From an uncultured Oscillospiraceae bacterium (GTDB taxonomy: Bacteria; Bacillota; Clostridia; Oscillospirales; Acutalibacteraceae): a DNA stretch of 64,000 nt. The notes beneath the pieces are model-generated. The model saw only the letters and a program-made list of their open reading frames with translations. It had not been told where the DNA came from and ran no database searches. The DNA is taken from assembly GCA_900540865.1 (NCBI GenBank), contig UQHH01000010.1, forward strand, positions 1-64,000. The letters run 5' to 3'. A program made the position numbers and the translations under genes. Position 1 is the first letter of the stretch. Each line of letters starts with the position of its first letter. Below, piece after piece: positions 52,584-59,964 of the stretch.

Positions 52584-52820
52584 TTACCTTTCCTCTGTTT
52601 TCTTTTTCCTTGGGTACGGTTTAGGCTCGTTTGTCAGCCCAAGCAAGTAATCGATACTGGTATTATAAAATTCCGCCAGCTTTATCAGCGAATCGGTCGG
52701 AATATCACGCTTGCCCAGCTCATATCTGGAATAACATACCTGCGTACAATGTAGATATTTTGCTAATTCCTTCTGTGGAAGGTCTTTATCCTCCCGCATC
52801 TCTTTTAATCTTTGATACAT
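52584..52820 (-). CDS. XRE-family transcriptional regulator
   Basis: Small Cro/CI-type HTH protein, 78 aa: MYQRLKEMREDKDLPQKELA, then CTQVCYSRYELGKRDIPTDSLIKLAEFYNTSIDYLLGLT, a complete HTH_3 domain, with a short basic tail. ATG 52820 is chosen because AGGAGG then lies nine bases upstream; a second ATG at 52829 would sit directly on that site. Inverted-repeat operators lie just upstream, so autoregulation is likely. It is next to the cassette and divergent from a small gene. Confidence 0.9.
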   Translation of the reverse strand: MYQRLKEMREDKDLPQKELAKYLHCTQVCYSRYELGKRDIPTDSLIKLAEFYNTSIDYLLGLTNEPKPYPRKKKTEER

Positions 52821-52841
52821 AGTATTCATCCTCCTGCTGAC

Positions 52842-52895
52842 ATTATATGTAAACCGTATTGGTATATTGACATTTAACCCGAATTGGTTTAAACT
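52842..52895. promoter_or_regulatory. Divergent promoter region with two XRE-type operators
   Basis: Operator 1 is TAAACC-N5-GGTATA (52850-52866) and operator 2 is TTTAACC-N6-GGTTTAAA (52873-52893). On the plus strand TTGACA (52867-52872), 17-bp spacer and TAAACT make a promoter whose spacer is filled by operator 2. On the minus strand TATAAT (52842-52847) lies before the XRE start. More half sites (GGTTTACC, GGTAAACC) follow near 52948 and 53018. Confidence 0.6.
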
Positions 52896-53062
52896 TAAAA
52901 TAAATTTGTCATCGGAGGAAAATCTTTCTTTACAGGACCATAAGCGGTTTACCGATATACCGGACGCTGGGCGTGCGGCATCCTGCATGGCCGCTAAGGC
53001 TAACCTGTTTTAGGGTAAACCGGTCCCGTTATCTATATTAAATTGTAAGGAGACAAATCTGT

Positions 53063-53341
53063 ATGCAGGATACGATTATGCAGCTTTTCTATGGTACGCA
53101 GGAAAGTGAAAAATATCCGATACCAAAAACACCGCAATACAAAGAGGCGGCCGAAAAGGAAAAAGAGGCGGAGAAGGCCTTTTATGAAAAGCTTTCCGCA
53201 CAGCTTAGGCAAGACTATGAAAACGTGATGCTGCTAAAGACAGACATGCAGTGCATGGAAACAACCCAAGGATATGTCGACGGCTTCAAATGCGGCGCGC
53301 GGCTGATGATGGAGATTCTTTCAAGAGATGAAGAAAAATAA
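53063..53341 (+). CDS. Small protein, possibly DUF6809-like
   Basis: Protein of 92 aa: IMQLFYGTQESEKYPIPKTPQY, a charged helix (EAAEKEKEAEKAFYEKLSAQLRQDYENVM), then GYVDGFKCGARLMMEILSRDEEK. The LFYG start and GFxxGARLMxE end recall a family of small clostridial proteins of unknown function that I believe is DUF6809; this is from memory and uncertain. AAGGAGAC precedes the ATG. It is controlled from the region next to the XRE gene, with an untranslated leader of about 160 nt. Confidence 0.72.
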   Translation: MQDTIMQLFYGTQESEKYPIPKTPQYKEAAEKEKEAEKAFYEKLSAQLRQDYENVMLLKTDMQCMETTQGYVDGFKCGARLMMEILSRDEEK

Positions 53342-53380
53342 AAAGCGTTTGGAAGCAAGACGTTTCCAAACGCTTTTTTA
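53341..53380 (+). terminator. Terminator of the small DUF6809-like gene
   Basis: AAAAGCGTTTGGAA and TTCCAAACGCTTTT pair, followed by T6. Confidence 0.93.
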
Positions 53381-53399
53381 CAACTGCGCGAAATTCAGT

Positions 53400-54056
53400 T
53401 CAAACCACGAGCTTTTCCCGCAGCAGCAGCAATATTTTCTTTTCCCTGCGCGACACCTGGACTTGAGACATGGAAAGCTCTTGGGCCGTCTGGGTCTGCG
53501 TCCGGTTTTTAAAAAAGCGCAGGACGATGAGCGCCCGGTCGCGCTCGTCAAGTTCCCCAATTACCTGCCGTAAGGACAAAAGCTCCGTGAGCTTTTCCTC
53601 CGGCGCGTCTATGGGAATGTCGAGCTGCCCACCCCCGTTTTCTTCACCGGCGGAAAGCGAAACCGGCCTTGCCGCGGCGTTTAACGCCTCAGCAGCAAGC
53701 TCCGGCTCGACCTGCAGGCTTTCCGCGAGCTCGCTGATTGTCGGGTCGCGCCCATGCTTTGTGGCAAACGCCTCGCAGGTGCGCGTCGCTTTCAGGGACA
53801 GCTCCTTTAAGCTGCGGCTTACCTTGACCGCGCCGCCGTCACGGAACAGCCTGCGCATCTCGCCCAGGATAACGGGAACCGCGTAGGTGGAAAAGCGCAG
53901 CCCGCGGCTCGTATCGAAATTGTCTGCCGCCTTGACAAGCCCGACGCACCCGGCGCCGTACAGGTCGTCGTATTCGATTCCGCGCCCCTTGAAGCGCTTT
54001 GCGCACGCATGGACAAGCCCCAGGTTTTCATTGATGAAAGCGGCCCTGTCAGCCAT
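53400..54056 (-). CDS. sigF: RNA polymerase sporulation sigma factor SigF
   Basis: Forespore-specific sigma factor, 218 aa. Region 2 (YDDLYGAGCVGLVKAADNFDTSRGLRFSTYAVPVILGEMRR) and region 3/4 (LDERDRALIVLRFFKNRTQTQTAQELSMSQVQVSRREKKIL) are typical of the SigF/SigG/SigB group. The position after spoIIAB identifies it as SigF. It overlaps spoIIAB by 8 bp. It is held inactive by SpoIIAB until SpoIIAA releases it. Confidence 0.97.
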   Translation of the reverse strand: MADRAAFINENLGLVHACAKRFKGRGIEYDDLYGAGCVGLVKAADNFDTSRGLRFSTYAVPVILGEMRRLFRDGGAVKVSRSLKELSLKATRTCEAFATKHGRDPTISELAESLQVEPELAAEALNAAARPVSLSAGEENGGGQLDIPIDAPEEKLTELLSLRQVIGELDERDRALIVLRFFKNRTQTQTAQELSMSQVQVSRREKKILLLLREKLVV

Positions 54057-54492
54057 CTTGTTCCCCGCTTTGCGAAAGCATTTTCGTCATGGTTACGACC
54101 GTTCCCTTCTCAGGGCGTGAGGACACCTTTACTTTATCCATAAAGCTCATCATTACGGCAAAGCCAAGCCCCGCGCGTTCCTCGCCGCCCGTGGTATAGA
54201 GCGGCTCCATCGCCTGCTTCACATCCTCGATGCCGCAGCCCTTGTCGCGTATTTTTATGACGAAGCGCCCTTTTTCAAAAATCTGCGCCGTTATGTATAT
54301 GACGCCCGACGTTCCGGCGTAGGCATGGACGATGCAATTGGTAACGGCCTCAGACACGGCCGTCTTTATATCCGCAAGCTCGCCGACCGTCGGGTCGAGC
54401 TGTAAAACAAAGGACGAGACAGCCGCCCTTGCAAAGCTTTCATTTGCGCTGCGGCTCAAGAAGCTCAGCTTCATTTCGTTTACGGGCTTCAT
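54049..54492 (-). CDS. spoIIAB: Anti-sigma F factor SpoIIAB
   Basis: Serine kinase and anti-sigma factor, 147 aa, of the GHKL ATPase fold. Motifs: N-box AVTNCIVHAY, G1 DKGCGIED, and the ATP lid with GGEERAGLGFAVMMSF. It phosphorylates SpoIIAA and binds SigF. The start overlaps the spoIIAA stop by four bases (ATGA). Confidence 0.97.
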   Translation of the reverse strand: MKPVNEMKLSFLSRSANESFARAAVSSFVLQLDPTVGELADIKTAVSEAVTNCIVHAYAGTSGVIYITAQIFEKGRFVIKIRDKGCGIEDVKQAMEPLYTTGGEERAGLGFAVMMSFMDKVKVSSRPEKGTVVTMTKMLSQSGEQDG

Positions 54493-54821
54493 TTCTGCAC
54501 TTCCTTTCCTTTAAACTCCAAAACGCCCAGGGCGCCCACGCCCGACAGCTCAATCAGCCGTTTGAGGTGCTTGGGAACGCCTACCACCTTGACATAGCCA
54601 CCGAGCAGCTGCATCAGCCGGTACCTTCCCATGATTAACCCAATGGCGGAGCTGTCCGCAAATTGTACGCTGGAAAAGTCCAGCCGGAGCAGGGTAGGGT
54701 GCAGGCGCTCGCATTCGCTGTCGATTGCCTTGCGCATCCCCCGCGCCGTGTGATGGTCGATTTCGCCGCTCAAAAGAGCGGTCAGCTCGCCCTTGCTGCT
54801 GCAGCTAAGCTGAACATTCAT
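54489..54821 (-). CDS. spoIIAA: Anti-anti-sigma factor SpoIIAA
   Basis: STAS-domain protein, 110 aa. The phosphorylated serine lies in LDFSSVQFADSSAIGLIMGRY (the DSS motif). Dephosphorylated by SpoIIE, it frees SigF from SpoIIAB. It is the first gene of the spoIIA operon. A Spo0A-like box and an unassigned RNA structure lie upstream. Confidence 0.96.
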   Translation of the reverse strand: MNVQLSCSSKGELTALLSGEIDHHTARGMRKAIDSECERLHPTLLRLDFSSVQFADSSAIGLIMGRYRLMQLLGGYVKVVGVPKHLKRLIELSGVGALGVLEFKGKEVQK

Positions 54822-54892
54822 TTCACATTCCCCGATTCCTATGAAAAGTATGTATTATGGATAGTATTGGAAATCAAGCGCGGAAATATACA

Positions 54893-54904
54893 TTTTCCGA
54901 CAAA
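54893..54904 (-). promoter_or_regulatory. Spo0A-box-like site upstream of spoIIA
   Basis: The minus strand reads TTTGTCGGAAAA, one mismatch from the TGTCGAA core, about 72 bp before spoIIAA. Bacillus spoIIA is activated by Spo0A-P, so the position makes sense. A sigma-H promoter could not be placed with confidence. Confidence 0.45.
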
Positions 54905-55040
54905 AAAATAAAAATCACCTATCCCAAAGAGATAGATGATTCCTAATGCCTGTATTGCTGCCACGCGGGAGCTGCCGGGCTTGTCCCTAAACATTCCGTC
55001 CGCGCGGGGGGACATCATCTACTAACAGTAATAATAGATG
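54905..55040 (-). ncRNA. Unassigned structured leader or small RNA with terminator
   Basis: On the minus strand, after a TAGTAGATGATG segment and a GC-rich middle (CCCGCGCGGACGG, GGCAGCTCCCGCGTGGCAGC), the sequence ends in ATCATCTATC-loop-GGATAGGTGAT followed by a long T-run, a strong intrinsic terminator. GATGAT at the 5' end can instead pair with the ATCATC half of that stem, giving a possible antiterminator. No known riboswitch class could be matched by eye. It lies between folC and spoIIA. Confidence 0.5.
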
Positions 55041-55068
55041 ATGTTATTAAAAATTTTTATCGAAACCG
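55020..55068 (+). terminator. Plus-strand terminator-like hairpin
   Basis: ACATCATCTA and TAGATGATGT pair around a 13-nt loop, followed by TTATTAAAAATTTTT. It overlaps the 5' part of the minus-strand RNA candidate and faces no plus-strand gene in the region. Confidence 0.5.
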
Positions 55069-55085
55069 GTTGTCATATTTTTAGA

Positions 55086-56369
55086 TTATCGTTCGTTTCT
55101 TGTCCGTATCAGGATGGGGCGCAGCTCGGCCGCCAGATAAAGCGAGCCGCACACGACGACGGCGCCGTCCTCGCCCGCAAGCTCAAAGGCGCGTTTGACC
55201 GCGTGTTCCTTGTCGTGCATGGGGATGACCATGTCGAAATACGCGCGCGCCTCCTGCGCGAACTCCTCCGCCGGCATAGCGCGCGGATTGTCGGGCGACA
55301 GCGCAATCACGGACGAAAACAGCCCCTTTATATAGGAAAGGGAGGTCACGCTGTCCTTGTCACGCAGCATACCGATAACACAAACCGTGTTTTTACCCCT
55401 GCAATAGGTTTTCACCGCGTCGGAAAGCGCTTTCATACCGCCGGGGTTGTGCGCGCCGTCGAGCAGGACAAGCGGGTTATCGTTCATCAGCTCAAGCCGC
55501 GCGGGGATAAACGCGTTAGCAAACCCCTTTTCCACAGCTTTATCGGGAATGGTAAGGCTGCCGCGCATCGCGTCGATTGCCGCAAGCGCCGCCGCCGCGT
55601 TTTTTAATTGGTGCGCGCCGATGAGCGGCAGGGACAGCTCCTGACCCTTAAAACGCATCTTTGTACCCTTGACAGAGGATGAAAGAAGCTTCGGCATATA
55701 ATCGCTAGCATTATAAAACGCGTTGCGCCGTTCCTTTACCGTATCCATAATCACCCGGTTAACCTCCTCCTGCTGTGGAAGAAACACCGTTTTGCCGCCG
55801 TGCTTTATGATACCCGCCTTTTGGAAAGCGATTTCCCCGAGCGTGCCGCCCAGTACCGCCGTATGGTCGAGGCTGATGGAAGTGATGACGCTTGCAAGCG
55901 GCGTGCCTATTACGTTGGTGCAGTCCAAAAGCCCGCCGAGGCCCGTCTCGAGCACGACCACATCGCAGCGGCTGCGGGCGTACCATTCAAACGCGATTGC
56001 CGTTACCAGCTCAAATTCTGTAATAATTTCATCTCGTGCGGCCATTTCCTCCACGAGCGGCATAATGTCCTCCGTAATTTCGCAGAGCGCCTGCTCGGGA
56101 ATCATCTCCCCGTCAATCTGGATGCGCTCGCGGAAATCAACGATAAACGGGGATAAAAACAATCCCGTTTTATACCCGGCCGCGCGCAGTACACCTGACA
56201 GGATGGTACAGACGGAGCCTTTGCCGTTTGTACCCGCGACATGGATAAATTTCGTTTTATCCTGCGGCCTGCCCATTTTATCGAGCAGCGTTTCAATGCG
56301 GTCAAGCCCCGGACGGGAGCCGAATTTTAAAAGTGAATTGATTTTGTCAACCGCTTGGCTGTATGTCAT
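55086..56369 (-). CDS. folC: Folylpolyglutamate synthase / dihydrofolate synthase
   Basis: ATP-dependent ligase, 427 aa, adding glutamates to folates. The P-loop is HVAGTNGKGSVCTILSGVL, the Mur-ligase-like central domain includes LDHTAVLGGTLGEIAFQKAGII, and PLVLLDGAHNPGGMKAL is the C-terminal signature. ATG 56369 has AAAGGAAG upstream; an extension reaching 56600 overlaps rsmI in another frame and is not real. It lies 16 bp after rsmI. Confidence 0.96.
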   Translation of the reverse strand: MTYSQAVDKINSLLKFGSRPGLDRIETLLDKMGRPQDKTKFIHVAGTNGKGSVCTILSGVLRAAGYKTGLFLSPFIVDFRERIQIDGEMIPEQALCEITEDIMPLVEEMAARDEIITEFELVTAIAFEWYARSRCDVVVLETGLGGLLDCTNVIGTPLASVITSISLDHTAVLGGTLGEIAFQKAGIIKHGGKTVFLPQQEEVNRVIMDTVKERRNAFYNASDYMPKLLSSSVKGTKMRFKGQELSLPLIGAHQLKNAAAALAAIDAMRGSLTIPDKAVEKGFANAFIPARLELMNDNPLVLLDGAHNPGGMKALSDAVKTYCRGKNTVCVIGMLRDKDSVTSLSYIKGLFSSVIALSPDNPRAMPAEEFAQEARAYFDMVIPMHDKEHAVKRAFELAGEDGAVVVCGSLYLAAELRPILIRTRNER

Positions 56370-56385
56370 CGAATAAAACTTCCTT

Positions 56386-57219
56386 TCACAGCTTGTCATC
56401 AGAAAGCCGTTTGTAAATATCGCCCTTTTTAAGCCCCGTTTCCTTTGCCGCGCGTTTTGACGCATCCGACATAGACAGGCCTTCGCCCGTATAGGAAAGC
56501 GCAAGCTCACAGGCTTCCTCCAAGGTGAAGGCCTTTTCACGCTCCTGCGCGGCGCCTTCGACCACGAGCACCAGCTCGCCCTTGAGGGTGTTTTCCGCAT
56601 AGCGCCGCGACGCTTCGGAAAGCGTGGTGCGGATTACCTCTTCATGCACCTTTGTCAGCTCGCGCACGATTGACAGGTTTCTGTCGCCCAGCGCTTCGTA
56701 TAAATCGCGCAGCGTGTTCGCAAGCTTGTGCGGCGCCTCGTAAAATACCATGGTGCGTTTTTCATCTTTGATTTCCAGCAGGTGCGCGCGCCGGCTTTTT
56801 TTATTCATGCTCAAAAAGCCCTCGAACGTAAACCGTCCCGTCGGAAGGCCGGAAAGCGCGAGCGCTGTAATGACGGCGCTCGGCCCAGGTACGGCGACCG
56901 CCGGTATTCCGCGCTGGGCGCACTGGCGCACGAGCTCCTCCCCAGGGTCGGAAATGGCGGGCATCCCCGCGTCGGTAACGAGCGCACAGCTTTCGCCTTC
57001 CTCCAGACGGGCGCAGATGATTTCACCGCGCTCGCGCTTATTATGTTCAAAATAGCTGACCATCGGTTTTTTAATATCAAAGCGGTTCAAAAGCTTGAGC
57101 GTTACGCGCGTGTCCTCCGCCGCGATAAAGTCCACTTCCCGGAGCGTCTGCACGGCGCGCGGCGACAAATCCCCGAGGTTTCCAATCGGCGTACCGACCA
57201 CATATAAGGTTCCTGCCAT
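56386..57219 (-). CDS. rsmI: 16S rRNA (cytidine(1402)-2'-O)-methyltransferase
   Basis: Tetrapyrrole-methylase-fold enzyme, 277 aa. It begins GTLYVVGTPIGNLGDLSPRA, has AAEDTRVTLKLLNRF, VTDAGMPAISDPGEELV and FYEAPHKLANTL, all family signatures. ATG 57219 follows GGAGGCGGAAGA. It works on the same 16S nucleotide as RsmH, encoded elsewhere in the window. Confidence 0.96.
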   Translation of the reverse strand: MAGTLYVVGTPIGNLGDLSPRAVQTLREVDFIAAEDTRVTLKLLNRFDIKKPMVSYFEHNKRERGEIICARLEEGESCALVTDAGMPAISDPGEELVRQCAQRGIPAVAVPGPSAVITALALSGLPTGRFTFEGFLSMNKKSRRAHLLEIKDEKRTMVFYEAPHKLANTLRDLYEALGDRNLSIVRELTKVHEEVIRTTLSEASRRYAENTLKGELVLVVEGAAQEREKAFTLEEACELALSYTGEGLSMSDASKRAAKETGLKKGDIYKRLSDDKL

Positions 57220-57356
57220 TCTTCCGCCTCCTTCTCCTTTAAATTTTGTAAGCAAAATTTACTTGTTTTTCTTGCTAAAACTTTCTATGCTATCTTTCCA
57301 AAAGGAAGAAACCGTTTTCGCCGGTTTCCTCCTTTTGGAATCTTCTTTCCGGCGAC

Positions 57357-57509
57357 TTAAGGGAACCTGAAGAGTTCCCTTAAGAATCCTTCGGTGGTGC
57401 TGTAGGCTTTGTGGCCGCTCCTCGTTTTATGTGCGGGGTGTAGAAACGATAGTACGGGACCGCTGTGCGCCGCGCCTTCGCGCGGAGTACTTCGTGAGCG
57501 CTGTACTTT
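57357..57509 (+). repeat. Inner arm, copy B left
   Basis: Matches 51097-51253 in direct orientation, including TTAAGGGAACCTGAAGAG, CTTAAGAATCCTTCGG, GATAGTACGGGACCGC and GCGCGGAGTAC. Confidence 0.85.
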
Positions 57510-57607
57510 GTAATGTTTTTGCCCCAAGGCTTAATATTAAAACAAATCTGCTGAAAGAGAAGCTTCTTGAAAACTTATAATATGACGCAGGAGTTAAAAT
57601 CCAGTAT

Positions 57608-57701
57608 AAAGTACCGAACATAGGTAGTACTCCGCGCGAAGGCGCGGAGATGACACGTCCCGTAGTATCCAGCATATATCCCATACATAGAACGAGGAAT
57701 G
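57608..57701 (-). repeat. Inner arm, copy B right (diverged, inverted)
   Basis: The reverse complement shares CCTCGTTCTATGT, ACTACGGGAC and CCGCGCCTTCGCGCGGAGTAC with the left arm but has lost the GAATCC segment. Confidence 0.7.
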
Positions 57702-57939
57702 TTCACGTTTTCTGCAAAACGGGGATTGTAAGGGGCGCAGCCCCTTGCTCGGCTGGAAAGGGTCAAGGGAAAACCTGCGACGAGGTTTTCCCTGTCGACG
57801 AAAAGGGTTTACAAAAGGGAAAAACAGCGAATTGTTTTTCCCTTTTGATGGAACATAGAAAGTTTTATCGAGAAAAACAAGTAGCAGAATGCTGAATTTA
57901 AAAATATCAAATGGTACGTTTTAAATTTAGGCGCGGAGA

Positions 57940-58683
57940 TTATAAATGCCCACATTTATAATCTCCATAAATACGGAGCATTTCCCGCGAAAAGCCGCCC
58001 GTTTCATCCTCAATCATGAGCGCCGGCTCAACCACAAGCCCGCCGGGGCGCGCGCCGCGCTTTGCCTCAATCAGCACGAGCTTCGGCGCCTTTTCAGGGC
58101 GCTGCTGCACCATGCGCAGGCGCTTCGGCTCCAGGCCCGATTTGCGCAGCGTATTCATAATATCGCAAAGGCGTTCCGGGCGCTGGCACATACAAAACCG
58201 GCCGCCGAAGCGCAGCAGGCCTGAAGCTGCTTTCGAAATGTCCTCCAGGGTGCACATGCATTCATGGCGCGCAAGCCTTTGCGCCTCCCGCGGGTTTTGC
58301 AGGCCGCTTCCCAGCATTTTATAGGGTGGGTTGCAGGCGGCTAAATCGTAAGCGCCAAAGGGCAGCTTTCCTTTTAGGCAGCGCAGGTCCAATTGATGTA
58401 CCGTAATGGTTTTTTCAAAACCGTTGAGCGCAGCCGAACGGATAAGCATGTCCGCCGCGTCGCTTTGCAGCTCCACTGCGTCAATATGCTTTGGCATGCC
58501 CGATTTGCTCCAGATGAGCGGGATAGCCCCGCAGCCTGAGCCAAGCTCTATGGCCGTTTCATTCTTTTTTGGCGCGGCGAAATGGGCGAGCAAAACCGTG
58601 TCGGTCGTAAAGCGGTGCTGTTGTGAAACAATCACGCGCACACCGCCGCCGAGCGGCTCGAGCCGTTCCCCATCCTTAAGCAT
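57940..58683 (-). CDS. trmN6: tRNA1(Val) (adenine(37)-N6)-methyltransferase-like protein
   Basis: SAM-dependent N6-adenine methyltransferase of the YfiC/YabB group, 247 aa. SAM motif AIELGSGCGAIPLIW and the catalytic NPPY in LAACNPPYKMLGSG are clear, and QQHRFTTDTVLLAHF near the start is typical. ATG 58683 has GGGGAGGCGCTC upstream. It is a neighbour of rsmI, ricT and holB, a conserved Firmicute gene order interrupted here by element B. The exact RNA target is inferred. Confidence 0.9.
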   Translation of the reverse strand: MLKDGERLEPLGGGVRVIVSQQHRFTTDTVLLAHFAAPKKNETAIELGSGCGAIPLIWSKSGMPKHIDAVELQSDAADMLIRSAALNGFEKTITVHQLDLRCLKGKLPFGAYDLAACNPPYKMLGSGLQNPREAQRLARHECMCTLEDISKAASGLLRFGGRFCMCQRPERLCDIMNTLRKSGLEPKRLRMVQQRPEKAPKLVLIEAKRGARPGGLVVEPALMIEDETGGFSREMLRIYGDYKCGHL

Positions 58684-58723
58684 AAAAGAGCGCCTCCCCT
58701 CATGTAAACACCGAAACTTTGGC

Positions 58724-58758
58724 AAAAAAACAACGACAGAGAAATTCCCCTGCCGTTT
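58724..58758 (-). terminator. Terminator of the ferredoxin gene
   Basis: On the minus strand AACGGCAG and CTGTCGTT pair and are followed by T7. Confidence 0.8.
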
Positions 58759-58779
58759 ATTTTTTCTGTTGTGATGAAA

Positions 58780-58950
58780 TTACTCCTGGTTCGGAGCGCC
58801 GACGGGGCAAGTATCTGCGCAAGCACCGCACTCTGTGCAAGTGTCAGGGTCGATTACGTATTTGCCGTCTCCCTCCGTAATTGCGCCTACAGGACACTCT
58901 GCCTCGCAAGCACCGCAGGAAATGCAGTCATCGTTAATTGTATATGCCAT
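58780..58950 (-). CDS. 2[4Fe-4S] ferredoxin
   Basis: Small electron carrier, 56 aa, of the clostridial type. Two cluster motifs are seen: CISCGACEAECPVG and CTECGACADTCPVG (each CxxCxxCxxxCP). The start MAYTINDDCI follows AGGAGGTGTTCCCCC. It is typical for obligate anaerobes, where it feeds hydrogenase, pyruvate:ferredoxin oxidoreductase and radical SAM enzymes. Confidence 0.95.
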   Translation of the reverse strand: MAYTINDDCISCGACEAECPVGAITEGDGKYVIDPDTCTECGACADTCPVGAPNQE

Positions 58951-59053
58951 GGGGGAACACCTCCTTTAAAATTACATGTCTATTGTAGCATTGATTTTAA
59001 AAAAAGCAACGGTTTTGCTGAAAAAAGTAATATTTACATGTCCTGCATAAAAT

Positions 59054-59917
59054 TTATTCAAGACCTTTAAGCTCTTCTATTTCTTTTTTATCGAGCCGAA
59101 TCTGCGCGTCCTTTAATACCTTGACTTCCTTGACCTTAAAGGTCTGCGGCGCGGCCTCGGGCGCGCGGTCCATGCGGACCTTTAAAACGCCGGTAAGAAG
59201 GTTCTGGTCTACGACGACGCCCTTGCCTTCCGGCGTATTGACGATTGCGCCGAGCTTCGGCGTGGTGCGCAGCAAATCGGCGTAGGCCTCCTGCTCATAC
59301 TTTAAGCAGCACATCAGCCTGCCGCACGTACCTGATATTTTCACTGGGCTTAAGGAAAGGCCCTGCTCCTTTGCCATTTTAATGGAAACAGGCTGGAATT
59401 CCCCCAGGAAGGTGGAGCAGCAAAACGGCTTGCCGCAGATTCCTAATCCGCCGAGCATTTTTGCCTCGTCGCGCACGCCGATTTGGCGCAGCTCAATCCT
59501 TGTACGGAACACGCTTGCCAAATCCTTTACGAGTGCGCGGAAATCGACCCTGCCGTCAGCCGTAAAATAGAACAGGATTTTGCTGTTGTCAAACGTATAC
59601 TCCACGTCGACGAGCTTCATCTCAAGCTTATGGGAGGCAATTTTCTTTTCACAGATGGAAAAGGCTTCCTTCTCCCTGCGCCTGTTTTCTTCTACGCGCT
59701 TCAAATCCTCGCTTGTCGCCTTGCGGATGAGCTTTTTCAGCGGATGGACGATTTCCTCGTCAGGGATTTCGCGGTTTTCCGTCGCGACAAAACCGCATTC
59801 CACACCGCGCGCCGTTTCCACGATAACCGGCTCGCCTTCCTTTAATTCCGTATGGTCAGGGTCGAAGAAATAAACCTTCCCGACCTCTTTAAAACGTACG
59901 CCGATAACCTCTGCCAT
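59054..59917 (-). CDS. ricT: PSP1-domain protein RicT (YaaT)
   Basis: Protein of 287 aa of the RicT/YaaT family, part of the RicAFT complex that modulates RNase Y and sporulation phosphorelay activity in Bacillus. It has VGVRFKEVGKVYFFDP-type N-terminus and the cysteine-rich core GGLGICGKPFCCSTFLGEF and KISGTCGRLMCCLKYEQEAY, which can hold an Fe-S cluster. It follows holB as in many Firmicutes. Confidence 0.94.
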   Translation of the reverse strand: MAEVIGVRFKEVGKVYFFDPDHTELKEGEPVIVETARGVECGFVATENREIPDEEIVHPLKKLIRKATSEDLKRVEENRRREKEAFSICEKKIASHKLEMKLVDVEYTFDNSKILFYFTADGRVDFRALVKDLASVFRTRIELRQIGVRDEAKMLGGLGICGKPFCCSTFLGEFQPVSIKMAKEQGLSLSPVKISGTCGRLMCCLKYEQEAYADLLRTTPKLGAIVNTPEGKGVVVDQNLLTGVLKVRMDRAPEAAPQTFKVKEVKVLKDAQIRLDKKEIEELKGLE

Positions 59918-59964
59918 AAAAACCTCCTGTATGCGGTATTACCGCTTCTTTCTATATAAAAGCT

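Larger units (their letters stand above)
57251..57895. mobile_element. Inverted-repeat element, copy B (no coding cargo)
   Basis: About 645 bp between rsmI and the trmN6-like gene. Outer ends are inverted repeats: ACTTGTTTTTCTTGCTAAAACTTTCTATG at the left and, inverted, a near copy at 57850-57895. Inside lie a GAACC-type hairpin (57297-57337), an inner left arm 57357-57509, and a diverged inverted inner arm 57608-57701. The right part adds further hairpins (AAGGGGCGCAGCCCCTT; GGGAAAACC/GGTTTTCCC). No open frame is credible. It shares its whole left arm with copy A and appears to be a cargo-free or decayed member of the same family. Confidence 0.65.

Noticed and set aside
52338..52754. Plus-strand frame from the right arm of copy A into the XRE antisense
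   Set aside because: It is made of repeat sequence and the antisense of a clear HTH gene.
54905..55040. THF riboswitch, suggested by GTAGATGAT near folC
   Set aside because: Only the short GTAGATGAT word matches; the conserved THF core is absent and the RNA is downstream of folC, not upstream.
56370..56600. N-terminal extension of folC
   Set aside because: The extension overlaps rsmI in another frame, is arginine/proline-rich shadow sequence and lacks a ribosome site; the start at 56369 fits the family.
57427..57895. Short frames inside element B
   Set aside because: They lie within inverted arms and hairpins, have no ribosome sites, and look like by-products of the repeats.
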